Positions 38,601-50,160 of a stretch of 64,000 bases of DNA are shown in pieces. The notes beneath the pieces were generated by a model. The model saw nothing but the letters and a program-made list of their open reading frames with translations. It did not search any database and was not told the origin of the DNA. Both the position numbers and the translations under genes were made by a program. Numbering within the stretch: the stretch's first letter is position 1; each line of letters opens with the position of its first letter. Source of the DNA: Rhyacichthys aspro (lineage: Eukaryota; Chordata; Actinopteri; Gobiiformes; Rhyacichthyidae); the NCBI GenBank assembly GCA_036850595.1, contig CM072166.1, positions 13,162,758-13,226,757 of the forward strand, read 5' to 3'.

Positions 38601-39524
38601 GAAATAAGAAAGAAATAAGATATGTAGCCCATCCCATCTCACTCAGACTACTCCACTAAAGACACAGCAGAAATCCACAGTCCACTTTTATGCAGCATCA
38701 TGTTGTTCTGTAAAAAGCGTGATTAGTGAAGTGTTGCATACGCATTGTTGTCCCATTTATCCTCAAGCTATCTGAATCCATCCGGCCTCTGTGACATCTG
38801 TCACATTCAGCTATTTTTATGCTAACTTTCTGTTTCAGCATATTCCCTGTCTTTATTATGGCTTTATCCTGAAAGGTGCAGTGCGACTTGAGGTAGTAAT
38901 AGAGGGGTCACAGAGGCGAGGTGGGAGAAGAGTGTACAACTCAGCATTATAGGAAATCAATGACATATCTGCGGTGCACTTAGCAGTAAATGCACAAAAG
39001 CAAGAACAGCATGTGTGAACGATTTTGTGTGTTTTGTATTTAATTATGCAAATTAGCCAAGTGCTGTTTTTACGTCCCGTTGGGCAAGGAGCTTGTGTGG
39101 CATGTATGTCACTCCAGGAGTCTATTAGCTGAGACAGTGGCTCTTCTTTTCACTGTGCTGCAAGATATTGGTGTCTGGAAATATTAAGAACAGGAGTAAA
39201 AAGAGGAAAGAAGGATAAAGACAGTGCTTCTCCACACCCCACTGCACCCTTCAGGATGCCTGCAACAAAAAGGGAGCACAAAAGGATCTTTTTTGGAGGA
39301 GTTTTAATGTCAACTCTTTAAACATGAAAACAAACCCAACATTTGAAAGTTAATACATGCAGTAATCATTATTTTATTATTTATTATTTATCAGTCCTAT
39401 AACACAGCAGTAGTTTAGCAATACTTAGCATACTATGAGGGAATTAAGGAGAATGCTTGCCTTGTACGCTGCTAAAGTTGTAGGAGTGGTGTTACAGGTT
39501 TGATGTGGGCAAAGATACTAGTCT

Positions 39525-39645
39525 TGGCACCCAAAAACATTCCTATTTTGAGAGCATGTAAACTCCAAATTGTAAACTTATGCCCTGGCCAAGGACTGAA
39601 CCCATCACTGTTTGTTTGGAAAGCAAGGTAACCACCACGTCTTTG
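39525..39645 (+). repeat. Eroded fish interspersed repeat fragment
   Basis: GAGCATGTAAACTCCAAATTG, CCTGGCCAAGGACTGAACCC and GCAAGGTAACCACCACG line up with the 'aacatgcaaactccaca', 'gccggggattgaaccc' and 'gacagtgctaaccactac' parts of the common repeat also represented at 5873-5935. Confidence 0.5.
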
Positions 39646-39949
39646 GCCTTTAGAACTTCTTCAACATAAATGTATTTGTTAAACCCCAAATATAACTTCT
39701 CCAAGTTTTTAGGAATGTACAAGATCCTAAAAGAAAAAAAGAACAGGTCTGTCTCTATACAGGCACAATAAATGTTTTAAAAAAATACAAACAAACTATG
39801 TCTACATTTAACAGGATAAAAAGCATTCCTGCATATTCGCTCAGCTCCCGGAGTTGAAATGAGAAAATTCCACCGATTGTAGCCAATGAAGACAATGTTA
39901 TTGTAAAACACAAAGCGTTGGGTTACATGATATTTGTCTTTCTGGAACT

Positions 39950-40040
39950 GAGCCCGTTGGAGAGGTGGTAGAGTGGGTCGGCGACTTAAGATCAGAAACA
40001 GGTGAAGGCTGTTTCTCGGTCATACCCGGTCAAGGGCTTT
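39950..40040 (+). repeat. Possible tRNA-derived SINE remnant
   Basis: GAGGTGGTAGAGTGGGTCG resembles an A-box region (GGTAGAGTGG) and GGTCATACCCGG a decayed B box. The fold is not a functional tRNA. It is best seen as an eroded SINE head. Confidence 0.35.
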
Positions 40041-40874
40041 GTACCATACAGCCGGAGGAAAGAGGAGCCAACTGCAATTTTCCTTTATAGTGTTGATAGC
40101 TAGTGTTCAAGACCTGATTCTCCTGCCAAAAAATGTAAGTGCTCCATGTGCACTGCCGGTCGAAACACCTCTTAAACAGCATTCAGACCAGTGACAGACA
40201 TCCTGAGTTTACTGTAAGCACCTCATAGGCAGTGACAAAGAGCGGCTATAAGCTTCACCTGAGCACCATCGATCTCCATTTACATGATATCTGTGTACGC
40301 AAAACCAGGTCTGGACTTGATTGGGAAGCGAGCCCATGGCAGACAATTTGTCATAATTTGGGTGACTTGTTGTCTGACTGACGTGCTCCCTTTGTGACCT
40401 CTCTTTGTGCACAGAAGTGATAACACACGGGGTGGAAATAGGAGGCAGTAAGAAGAAAAGCAGGCATACTAGGGTAAATAGTAGAATACCAGACCTTCAT
40501 GCTTTGATTTTATTTGAATTTTGATATTCAAAGGGATTAGTGCAGAAACTTCCAGCAGCACCGAGCACAGCTGAGTTCAACTGTATGTTGAGGTTCATCT
40601 TTCTTTTACTTTTATGATGGCATTTGGAGTCTGGACAGTACAGGCAGACAGGAAACACCGGACAATGAGACAGAGGGTGAAAGATAGAGCAGATGGGCCC
40701 AAGGGAGGTTTCAAACCTGGGCCACTCTATAGATGTGGTATGCCACCAGGGTGCTCCACTATCTGGAAATGTTTTGTCCATTCTTTGCTAAGACACCTTG
40801 GCTTTTACTTGCTTTCTGCTTGAGTGAATTGACTGTCTAAAACTTTAGCAGAAATGATGTGTGATTACACATTT

Positions 40875-41000
40875 AAGATGCAGTGTGTAGTTCTTGGTGG
40901 TGAAATTTCACATTGCTATTCCACACCTCATGCTTTCTTTCTTAGAGCCTTTGAGCACCCACCTTGTAGATGGTCTGTTCAATAAAGCACAAATTACCTG
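40875..41000 (+). repeat. Possible interspersed repeat start (GTGTGTAGTTCTTGG type)
   Basis: TGCAGTGTGTAGTTCTTGG and TTTGAGCACCCACCTTG resemble the head of the segment at 48676 (GGTGTGTAGTTTTTGG). The shared start suggests a common repeat family. Confidence 0.3.
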
Positions 41001-42439
41001 CCAACAGCAGTGTCCGGACAATCATACAACAAACATTCAAGCCTTTTACATAAGGTTGGGGGATAAAGCATCATGAGATAAAAAAAACAACTATGATGTG
41101 ATGATGACTGTGTGGTATTTCTCACAGTTGCTATCTGCTGACAGCATTAGCTTGAAAAGTTTCTCATTTACTGATGTTGTTTCTCCTAATTGTAACAAAT
41201 ATTTTAATGTTAATAGAAAAAAGCAACTTGGCAATATTTTTATAGTGTGTAATTACATAAACAAGTCTAAATCAAAGGCAGATGAATTGCAAAAACTTTT
41301 GTGAAGCAAGAAATAAGTACCATCCATGTACAAACTTGATAACATGAGGTAATGAGCTGCATTGTTTCAGGACCTGTTTTGATTTTTTATTTTACAAGCA
41401 ATTGGTAGCTGAACAAATAACCCTACACATTTATCTAGCCAGCAAGGCAATGCTACTGGAATCATGAAAGCTTAATAATTACACTGTATCAAATGGTTTT
41501 GGCTTCAAGTATGGAACAAAAAATTTGCTCCCTGGAGAGAGAATCTAAAAATCTAACCCGTATAACCCTGTAGGCATCATGTAGCTGCTAATCATGTGGA
41601 AGCTGTGAGAAAAGACCTATTCTCCTGGTTGTTAGTTTTTTATTAGAATAAATGCATGAAAAAGACTAAACAATCAGCTAATAATAGTGCCAACAGTTAT
41701 ATGAGTTTCCCACCTCTTTAAACTCATTGTGAGTTTTTTTTGTGTGGCTCCCAAATGCCAGCATCTAGACTGCATTTAGAAAGGTAAAGTTGTTCTCATA
41801 AATAGACGATACTTCCAGCGTTTATGCAGAAAACAGAATTGTTTACTCTATTACACAAATATTCCATAAGATTTGGAAGAAATAAAAAATGCATTGTGTC
41901 AAACTGTTAGTTAATAAAGTAACAGTAACATTTCACAAAATCTGCAGTTTGGAGATGCTCTGACCTTCAATGTATAGCCACCCCAATACTTGCAGCTGCA
42001 CAAGGTTCAAACTTTCTTACTATTAAAAAAATTAACCGGTTTGCCATATTTAATGCTGGCTGAAACAGAAGTGTCAAGTGATGATTTATAACAATGGAAC
42101 CAGAAATGTATTATATTCCAGATCTGTTTCAACTGGCATTACTTTCAAAAATAAACTGTGAAAAATTGAAAACCATTTGTTGGAATGACTCAGATGTTTA
42201 CAGTCACATGTGAGTCAGTTAGTTCATATTTGTTTACTCTTTTGGCGCTGATCAGCAGCCAGACTGCCATCATCTAGGTAACATTAAAGGAACATTAAAA
42301 GTGGCCATTACAAACAAAAAATTCTGAGGTCATTTACCGATGTGGCAACAACTTGTGCACAGTTCGGTTCTGTAGTTAAACAGTGGTTCTTTGTTAAGCT
42401 AAATGCAATGTTCTCCCTGTGTGATCATGGCAGAACATA

Positions 42440-42440
<1 letters not shown>

Positions 42441-42477
<37 letters not shown>
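42441..42477. repeat. (CA)n microsatellite
   Basis: An uninterrupted CA dinucleotide array of about 18 units. Confidence 0.97.
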
Positions 42478-42478
<1 letters not shown>

Positions 42479-42845
42479 GTGAACTTATACATCAGTGTAG
42501 TCACCCTCCAATGAACATTTAACAAGCAAGCAGAGGGGCCAGTCAAAATGCTCTCACACACACAAACTTAATGAGGGGTGTCTCACACATAGCGCCTTAA
42601 CGCCAGCAACAGTGTGTGTGCTTTAGGGTAAAAGGCATAAGGAGGGGCATGAAGGTGTGAGTTAAATACTTAACTAAGCTACTCCACTCACACATTCCTT
42701 GAACATGCACAAACACATAACAAAGTATAGATGATGCCCATTTATGGTGTCAGATACAATAGCTGCACTCAATAATACTTTGATTTGTTGTAGAAGCGCT
42801 TCTCTCGTTATGTTTAGTTGTGCTACAATGATTAAATTCCTAAAA

Positions 42846-42881
42846 AGGAGGAAAAAAAAGAAAAAAAAAGAATAATAATAT
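42846..42881. repeat. A-rich simple repeat
   Basis: Runs of A interrupted by single G bases, followed by an AAT triplet run. Confidence 0.8.
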
Positions 42882-45521
42882 CAGGTTTATACAGTTTTAT
42901 AGCATTTGGGACACAGGAGCACATGCACTTGTCACTGTTTTTGCCTCTAAAACAGCACGTAGAGAATGCTTTATGTTGTTATAGCATTTACCTGCTACAG
43001 ATACCATACAATGAAGTCACTAAGGTGCTGTTTACAAAACACCAAAATGCAAACCCTGCCTCAGGGGATATTAAAAAGAATCTGCCTTCCTCAAATGCTG
43101 TCTCTACAGTGGGTGGTGTTTTGGAGTAAGGACACCATCCTTGTGTACATTAATGGCAAGTTGAGTGTGACCCTAAAACAAAATCCTGGTTTGTTCCCTA
43201 AACAATTGGTCACAGGATCTTTAGAGCAGTGCAATATTTTTCACTTCATTCAGAGATCAATCGAGTGCAGATTAAGTTTAGCTAACGCCAGCTGGTACCA
43301 GCTACAAAAATGCAGTTTTGTGCCTTTTTATAAAAACAGAGGAGGTGGATTGGTCGTTTTTCTGCATTGTTTGTTACAACCTTTTAACACCCTGTCTGGT
43401 TGTGATGATTGGTATACACTGTGGTGACTTGCAGTATTTTTTAAAGTATGAACATAAGTAGGCTACATAATTGACAGTTTTTTGGAATACAAACACTGTA
43501 TTGAAACTTAGATTGAGACCTTGTGAAGTCCTTGCTACATAATTTGCATTGTGGTTAGATGAGAAAGAAAATGTATGACAGATGTTTGGTACTGGAGGAA
43601 GCTTATTCTGACCTTGCTTGTAAAGGAATTTCAATTTCAACTTAGATAAAACATGATAAGTGCTGAGTGCTAAGTGCTAATTTGTTCTAGGTGTAAAGTT
43701 GCACCAACTGTACTGGGAGTTCATATTGTGGTCTTATTGTGCCTGTTCAGTCCCTCGGTGCATGTCAGGGCCACTCTTTGATGGCTATCACCTTCCAAAC
43801 GGTAGCAGCCCTGCAGAGCTTAGTGGTTAGCTCTTAACAGTAGATTGTTGTGCACACCAGTGGTTTCATGTGTACTGAGGTGCTTCATGACTTCGTCTGG
43901 TGTCACGGTTATATGCTTTCCCTCGGGCCTGAGCTGTCTCTGCAGCACTCAGGATGTGTTTGTTGTTTTTTGCGCTCACACAGCCAATTAAGGTTAATGT
44001 GATAGACATGACTTAAGCACATGAAAGCGTCTGAGGTTCCCCTGCCAAAACACTTGGTGGAGAGCAACCCCAATATTGTGTGTCTATGTGGTGGTTCATA
44101 CAGGACCTGAAACTAGCCCTGAGGAAGTAAATTGTCAACAATGAAAGAACCAGAGCCTCACTTTGAAATTAAGACAGAAGACTTAGTATTTATGGAATGC
44201 ACTGTCAGTCTTTGCTCAGGCAAACCATTTGTTTGTTCATGTACATGCACCATTGGCCTAACTGTTTACTTAACCATTCTTGTGCCAATGTTTAATCAGT
44301 TCTTGAACTAATAGATGAAGCCTTTAGTAGTTTGTGTGAATATGTGCAGGCTTTACACATTTGTGGTCAAGGGCCGCAAAAATGAATGCGATGCTTGTGC
44401 AATAGATGCAATATGAGTATAATTGCTAGGATGTGTTGTAGGGGTCACATGACTAAACATGACAACATAAAAGTGTGAAGAGTGAACTTTTCAAAGGTTG
44501 ATAGAGCAGGCATGCATCTATTCCTCTCTGCATGATGTGACATTTGCTTTTTACAGACATACTTGCAAAGTATGTCTCTGTGGAAATTGTGTCACAGTAT
44601 TTTCTTAAATTAAGCGTGTCCTTTATTTTTTCCCCCGTAAAAGTGCTAAATGTGTGTTTTTTTGTTTTTTGTTTTATAACTAACAATCTGTTTCTGGTTT
44701 TAGATAGCAATTTCATTGCATGGCTCTTTCATCATTAATTTCAAGCATTTTATTAATTGTTGATATTGCATTAAACATGAGCATAACATTTAATAATAAA
44801 CCAGAAACAAGCTTCTTCTACTATTGCCTCAGTATATGGCTATATCTCCTATCTCCACCATGTAAACAGTGATATTGCCAATCTGCTGCACACAGAACAT
44901 TTAAAACTCAAGCCTTTGGGGTTACCCGTGCCAAACTATGTTGTACTTGTCCTCCTTTAAACAGTCTGTATCTAGCTACATTTAGTCATCTTTCCACTGT
45001 ATTCAGCGGCTAATCAGACTGCGGTTCTTTCATTACATGACAGTCTGTGTAACATCTTGGTCACCATCCTACCAGTGTTCCCAGTGTGATCTCATCTTCA
45101 CAGTAATCACAAAGTGCTTTTGCAGACACACCGCACATGTAGGCCAATGGTGGTCTGCTGCTTGATGATCTGCAGTGCCCTGTGGGAACGTGAATCCTAC
45201 GACATTCAGGACTAATCCAAGTTCTCACCTATTAAAACGAAACAGATCACCACCTCAAAGAAAGGGCAAAATCCCCACTAATAGCGCTAAAGGCCTGTGG
45301 CAGATCCTTACACATACACACACATGCTCAGAGAAGACAGACAGTGATGAATTGTAGTGGGAAAATCCCCCTGCTACAGATCCTTCAAAGGTAAAAACCT
45401 GCAAAGCTCTTCAAGGCAGATCCTCAGAGCGTTTAGAGAGAGCTCGCATTCCCTCCATAAAGAGAATGAGGCCAAATGAGAGCATTGGAAAGTCATTCAG
45501 ACACTTTATTAAGATCTCAAG

Positions 45522-45638
45522 TCATAAAGCCACTGGAAAGCCATTGGATCCACGGCCATTTGGGCGCCGCGTCCTATAGACACCAATCAAAACGCCTGAT
45601 GCATAGCGTACATCTGGGATATCACTTAGTCTCTTCTG
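45522..45638 (-). other. Candidate orphan terminal exon or conserved element
   Basis: On the minus strand an acceptor-like TTTTCTCACTACAG is followed by 38 codons and a TGA stop. The translation begins QKRLSDIPDVRYASG and ends GSNGFPVAL. The stretch is richer in CpG than its surroundings. I recognise no family, no partner exon was found, and the opposite strand is also open. It may equally be conserved non-coding DNA. Confidence 0.2.
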
Positions 45639-46734
45639 CTGTAGTGAGAAAACACTCACATTTAGTGTGTCCTTCAAGCCAACACTGCTCATTCCAATGA
45701 CTAGAAATTGAAGTTGAACTACAACTCTACTCAACAAAAAGAAACACTGTGAATGTTACATTGGCTGTTAATGAAAGAGTTGCCAAGAAGTCATAAAGCC
45801 TCCATGTACTGTGTCATGTGCTGATTCAGGGACAGTAGGGCAGCCAACCACAGCGGATGGGCCTGGGGAATTTTACAATATCCGTTAAAGGGTTCAAGGG
45901 GACATATGAAGTGGGACAAGAACAATTGAAGGTCAGTGGTTAGTGCTCTACTTCCCCTGGTCATGTATTCAGATGACAGAATGGTTATGCCAAAAATGAA
46001 AAATCCCCTATAGCATAAATGTTGGGGCCCCCGCAACACACTCAACTTTGTGCACAATTTTGAAAGCAAAAATACATATAGTTAGACACCTTTAGTTTTG
46101 TGCTTAAGACTCAAGGCACTTGCCCGGACAATGGTCCTGACTTTATCATAGTTCTATAGCACTGCAACATTTAACTAACACATACATTTATCTTAAGGAT
46201 GCAAAATGTTAAAAATTCAAAACAAAGTCAGCCTCCACACTACTTATACACTCATACTCTTACACTCATATCTGTGTCCCGCTGTAGAGTTTTAAGACTT
46301 ACTACAAACGTAGCACAAACTCTTATGGCGTCTTAGACAGTTGCATTTAGCATATGCTAGTCAGCACACCTTGTTGTTCACTAAAGAGGGAGACAGGCAG
46401 TTTTGGTAACCAATTGGATTATTTTGAAGGCTTATTCACTTACAAAGCTCCTTCACTCACCAATAGAGACCAATAGAAAACAGAGCAAGTCTGTGTCACT
46501 TTATAGGCTATTCTTATGGCATAACACTGGCCAAAGAAAAAAGTGATTTTAACTCTGTTTTTAGCGCTTGCCAACAAAATAAAGCCAGTCCTATTTTGTT
46601 TAGTGACTTGTAAAATAGTTTATGAAAAAGCTTTATGCACTTGTTTAACATGTTGAAACAGGATGTAAACTGTGAAATCACATTGTTACTATAGAGTATG
46701 TGAGCATTCATTTTATTTTTGATGAAAATCTTGG

Positions 46735-46835
46735 ATATTCATTCATCTTCTTCTGCTTAGTCCCTTTATGGGGTAGCGGGTGACTGGAGCCTCTCAGAGC
46801 AGCTTTGGGCCTTAGTCAGGGTACACCCATTGCAG
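46735..46835 (+). repeat. Fish interspersed repeat head fragment
   Basis: ATTCATTCATCTTCTTCTGC, then GGGTAGCGGGTGACTGGAGCC and CAGGGTACACCC, corresponds to the head of the same widespread repeat whose later parts are at 5873, 39525 and 62160. Confidence 0.55.
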
Positions 46836-48261
46836 CATGGATGCTTGCATATTATATTCAGGATTTTAATTTTCAGATGATATGTCACATACAAATAAAA
46901 ATTTTAACAATAAACATCTTAAAGGGGAATGAAAATTCCAATTAAATTAGAAACTGCTAGTGAACACAGAAAATATAATTAGAGGTTATTATGTTTAAGA
47001 GCTGTAAAGCAATCCAAACAGTTGCACTTCTGAAATATATAATTACAGTAATTTGGTTTTTACTAGTTTCTCTTCTTAGATGACAAACATTTTAATGGTT
47101 TAATTTCATCTGCTGAGTCACTACCTGTTCTGTATATCTGCGGTACTTTTAACGTTGCACCGGCACATTTTGAGGTTTTGTCCTCATGCAGCCAGGCAGC
47201 ATCTCACGCTGGGTTTAAAAGCTCCACACACACTCAGACAGACACACAAAACTTTTACAGCTTTTTAACTCTGCATTCCCAAAGCAGCGGTGATATTTTT
47301 ACAAGCTGCTCACGGAGGGAGAAATGTTCGCTGCGGATAATTTACTTGTATTGAGCAACGATGATAAACATCCAAGTTTGAAGGCAGTGAAAAGAAAATT
47401 TGATGGAGAAAGTGCTGAATGATTGTGAATAGTTTGGAATTGTGGCAGGTAGTTTCACCATTCCCATACCTAAATAATGAGGAGTTCTTTTGGCTGCAGA
47501 TTTCTTTTGGTAGTCCACACCAGTCACCGACCATTCAGCACAATGCAATACAAAAGCGGGATGATGGCCCATGTCAGCATGCCTCAGTAGCATCCTTTAA
47601 CACTTCCTCCTGCTCTCTTGGGTTACACAGCTGTCCCGTAAAGCCATTCTCTTCCTATCTGTGGATAATGTGTCTTTCTCACTGTGTTGCTGTGTGTGTA
47701 TGTCTGCGGATTGTAAAGATTTACTTTTACCAGATGCTTTCTGCCTTGTTAACTTTTACCCATTTGTCCTATTGTAGCGCTGCTCGTTTAATACGATTTG
47801 CATGGCTGAACCTGAAGTCAACAATTCAAGAGGATACCCACAGCTATGTGTGGTCACTGCTATTCACAAAAGACTTCTAAACACCCAGCTTCTTGTTCTG
47901 TGGTATGTCCATTAAGATGTGCTTTAATGGGCTTTTGGTGCCTTTTAAGGTCTGTTAAGACTATTTTTTGTTGTTTATAGTACAAAGTTAATATTCAAAA
48001 ATGCAGTTGCCAAGATAAAATGCTTAGTCTTTTATTGGAATGGAAAGAGTAAAAAAGTATGAGGAACAAATGAGTTTGATCGGGATTAACACTGACTGCT
48101 ATAATTATGTAAACCAAACATTTTGTGAATGTAAGTTGTATGTCCCATCCTTCGCCCTAACCGATTCATTGTCTATTCTGACAAAGTAATTTACTGTCTA
48201 TTCTGACAAAGCTGGACAACCTAGGAGTATGGGTTTAGGTTATCCTACAGTTTTTTTTTCT

Positions 48262-48415
48262 TGACTCAAGGCCAGTTGGGATGCAGCAGGGATCGACAAG
48301 TGGACGGTTCTGAACTTTTTGTTATCATTGAGGCCCATTAAAAGTGATTATAGGATGAAGTGCTGTAATGCCTCACTTTAACAGGACAAATCACATACAA
48401 GCCACAGTCAATATA
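48262..48415. other. Copy A of a duplicated non-coding element
   Basis: Shares ordered blocks with 49988-50160: GACTC, CAGTTGGGATGCAG, ACTTTTTGTTATCAT, GGCCCATTAAAAG, GATTATA, GTGCTGTAATGC, CAGGACAAA and GCCACAGTCAATAT. It is either an ancient duplicated regulatory element or two copies of an old SINE. Confidence 0.55.
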
Positions 48416-48675
48416 ATAACATAGAAGTCATGTTAGCGAAGCAAAACGTTTACTCTGCACACTTTTTTATTGGTAAAAACTTGAATTTTAGTCCAGTCAA
48501 GTCTGTATTCCAGTTTTCCAAATTTATTGGATCTCAAAATGACCACTGGCAATCATCAAATTTCTAAAATGACTTCATTCAGAACTTGTAATTGATGTGT
48601 TCAGCAGAGGCCAATTAAATACAATCAATCAAGTGCACATGAGGGATCTCTACATAAATATTAATAGTAAGGTGT

Positions 48676-48905
48676 GTAGTTTTTGGCAACTGTGGCAACA
48701 TCTGGTGGCAGATCGCATATCCACCACTTCTTCTTTTTCAAACATATGAACAGCTATGGTGCCCTGCAGGGACATGAGGTTGTCAATAAACAAACCCAAA
48801 ATAGGTCTGATGGTGAATTCACTTGTATTCCTTGAGAAAATTGAAACTAAATCAATTTAGTCCGTTCTGGGCTGCTGTAGAAACAGGGAGTATATTTTTA
48901 AGACA
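48676..48905 (+). repeat. Teleost interspersed repeat copy
   Basis: Begins GGTGTGTAGTTTTTGGC and includes GCATATCCACCACTTCTTC, CACTTGTATTCCTTGAGAAA and TTTAGTCCGTTCTGGGCTGC. I recall similar text in many fish genomes. The class is uncertain. Confidence 0.5.
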
Positions 48906-49987
48906 AAGAGTGTCATTGTGATGTGATCATACACTAATGAAAACATAGTTTTGACTGATGTGTTCTATTTTGTTCAACTATTACTACAACATGATGCACC
49001 TTCAATCGTATCGCAACTATCTGTGCATCTCTTCTTGTCCTTATCTTCTCGTAACAAACCAAAGCAGACAGTAGGCTGACAGTCAGAGGGTTGTGTTCTT
49101 TGATTTCCTCTCATCTGAGACACTGTCGAGACGGAGCCATAACACTAAAGACATCCTGTCTGCACATCAGCCGAATGAATCGAGTGGCTAAGGGTACGCG
49201 ACGTTCACTCTGTCGGCAGGCCTTTGATAATGTCAGCATGGTCTTTGTCAGTAAGTTAGATGCTTGAAGTGCATATCCAGTTATTAGTGATTGCTTTATT
49301 GCATGTTTTGTCTGACTCTGTGCCAAACAGGCAGAGATGGATCGAAGATTAATAAGGTAAAAGAATATGACGCTGAAGTGCTGCACATATGTGAAGTATC
49401 GCGTAACGTTCAGTGTTATTGTAATCTTCACTGTGATCTGAAATGACTTTTCCTTCATTTTTTTCCCACTTGTGTTTAGTCTTTGAAGATGAGTCATGCA
49501 CATACTGACGTTTTACTACACGCCGGCTTTAGTGATCCATTTCATTTTGACATGGAGACTGCAAAATTTCACTGTGATTTTCCAAGACAAGCCATTTTAA
49601 TGTCTGTAATTGTGTGCAGTTCAATGATTACGTAAATTAGCTTTGATAAAGATAATTCTATATCATTAAAAATAAGATCTAGTCATAATCATTGAAAGCT
49701 TGGAATGCTTTGGCCTATAAATCTTTATGAAAGAGATTTACAACAGCCGTATCAACAGTATCCTCAATCCAACAACATCTTGTCAGCTATGTATAAATTA
49801 AGATTTTTTTGGTTACCAAAGTTACCTCAGATATTTTGGCTGCTTCCTGATTTCCCATTATATTTAAATTACTGTAGCAACTTTTCCACAGGAATGTTTA
49901 CATATTTCAATCGAACAACACTTTTTGTGAATACATTTTTTGGGATTCAAGCCACTTGGCCAGTGTGACTGTTGTCTGTGTCTTCCT

Positions 49988-50160
49988 GACTCCCGGGGGC
50001 CACTTGGCATGCAGTGCAGCACTGATAGGAGGAGGGGTGCTGTACTTCTTGTTAGCATCACGGCCATTTAAAGCTGATTATATGGAGCTGGCTGTGCTAT
50101 AATGCTTCCCTTCATGAATGATTACCAGGACGAACCGCACGTCCGAGCCACTGTCAATAT
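49988..50160. other. Copy B of a duplicated non-coding element
   Basis: Counterpart of 48262-48415 with blocks GACTC, CACTTGGCATGCAG, ACTTCTTGTTAGCAT, GGCCATTTAAAG, GATTATA, GTGCTATAATGC, CAGGACGAA and GAGCCACTGTCAATAT. The copies are about 1.7 kb apart in the same orientation and have diverged by substitutions and small indels. Confidence 0.55.

Noticed and set aside
39960..40035. tRNA gene candidate with GGTAGAGTGG
   Set aside because: The B box is decayed and no cloverleaf can be formed. It is more likely a SINE remnant.
42966..43427. 153-codon plus-strand open frame
   Set aside because: No recognisable domain, no supporting splice context and composition like random AT-rich DNA.
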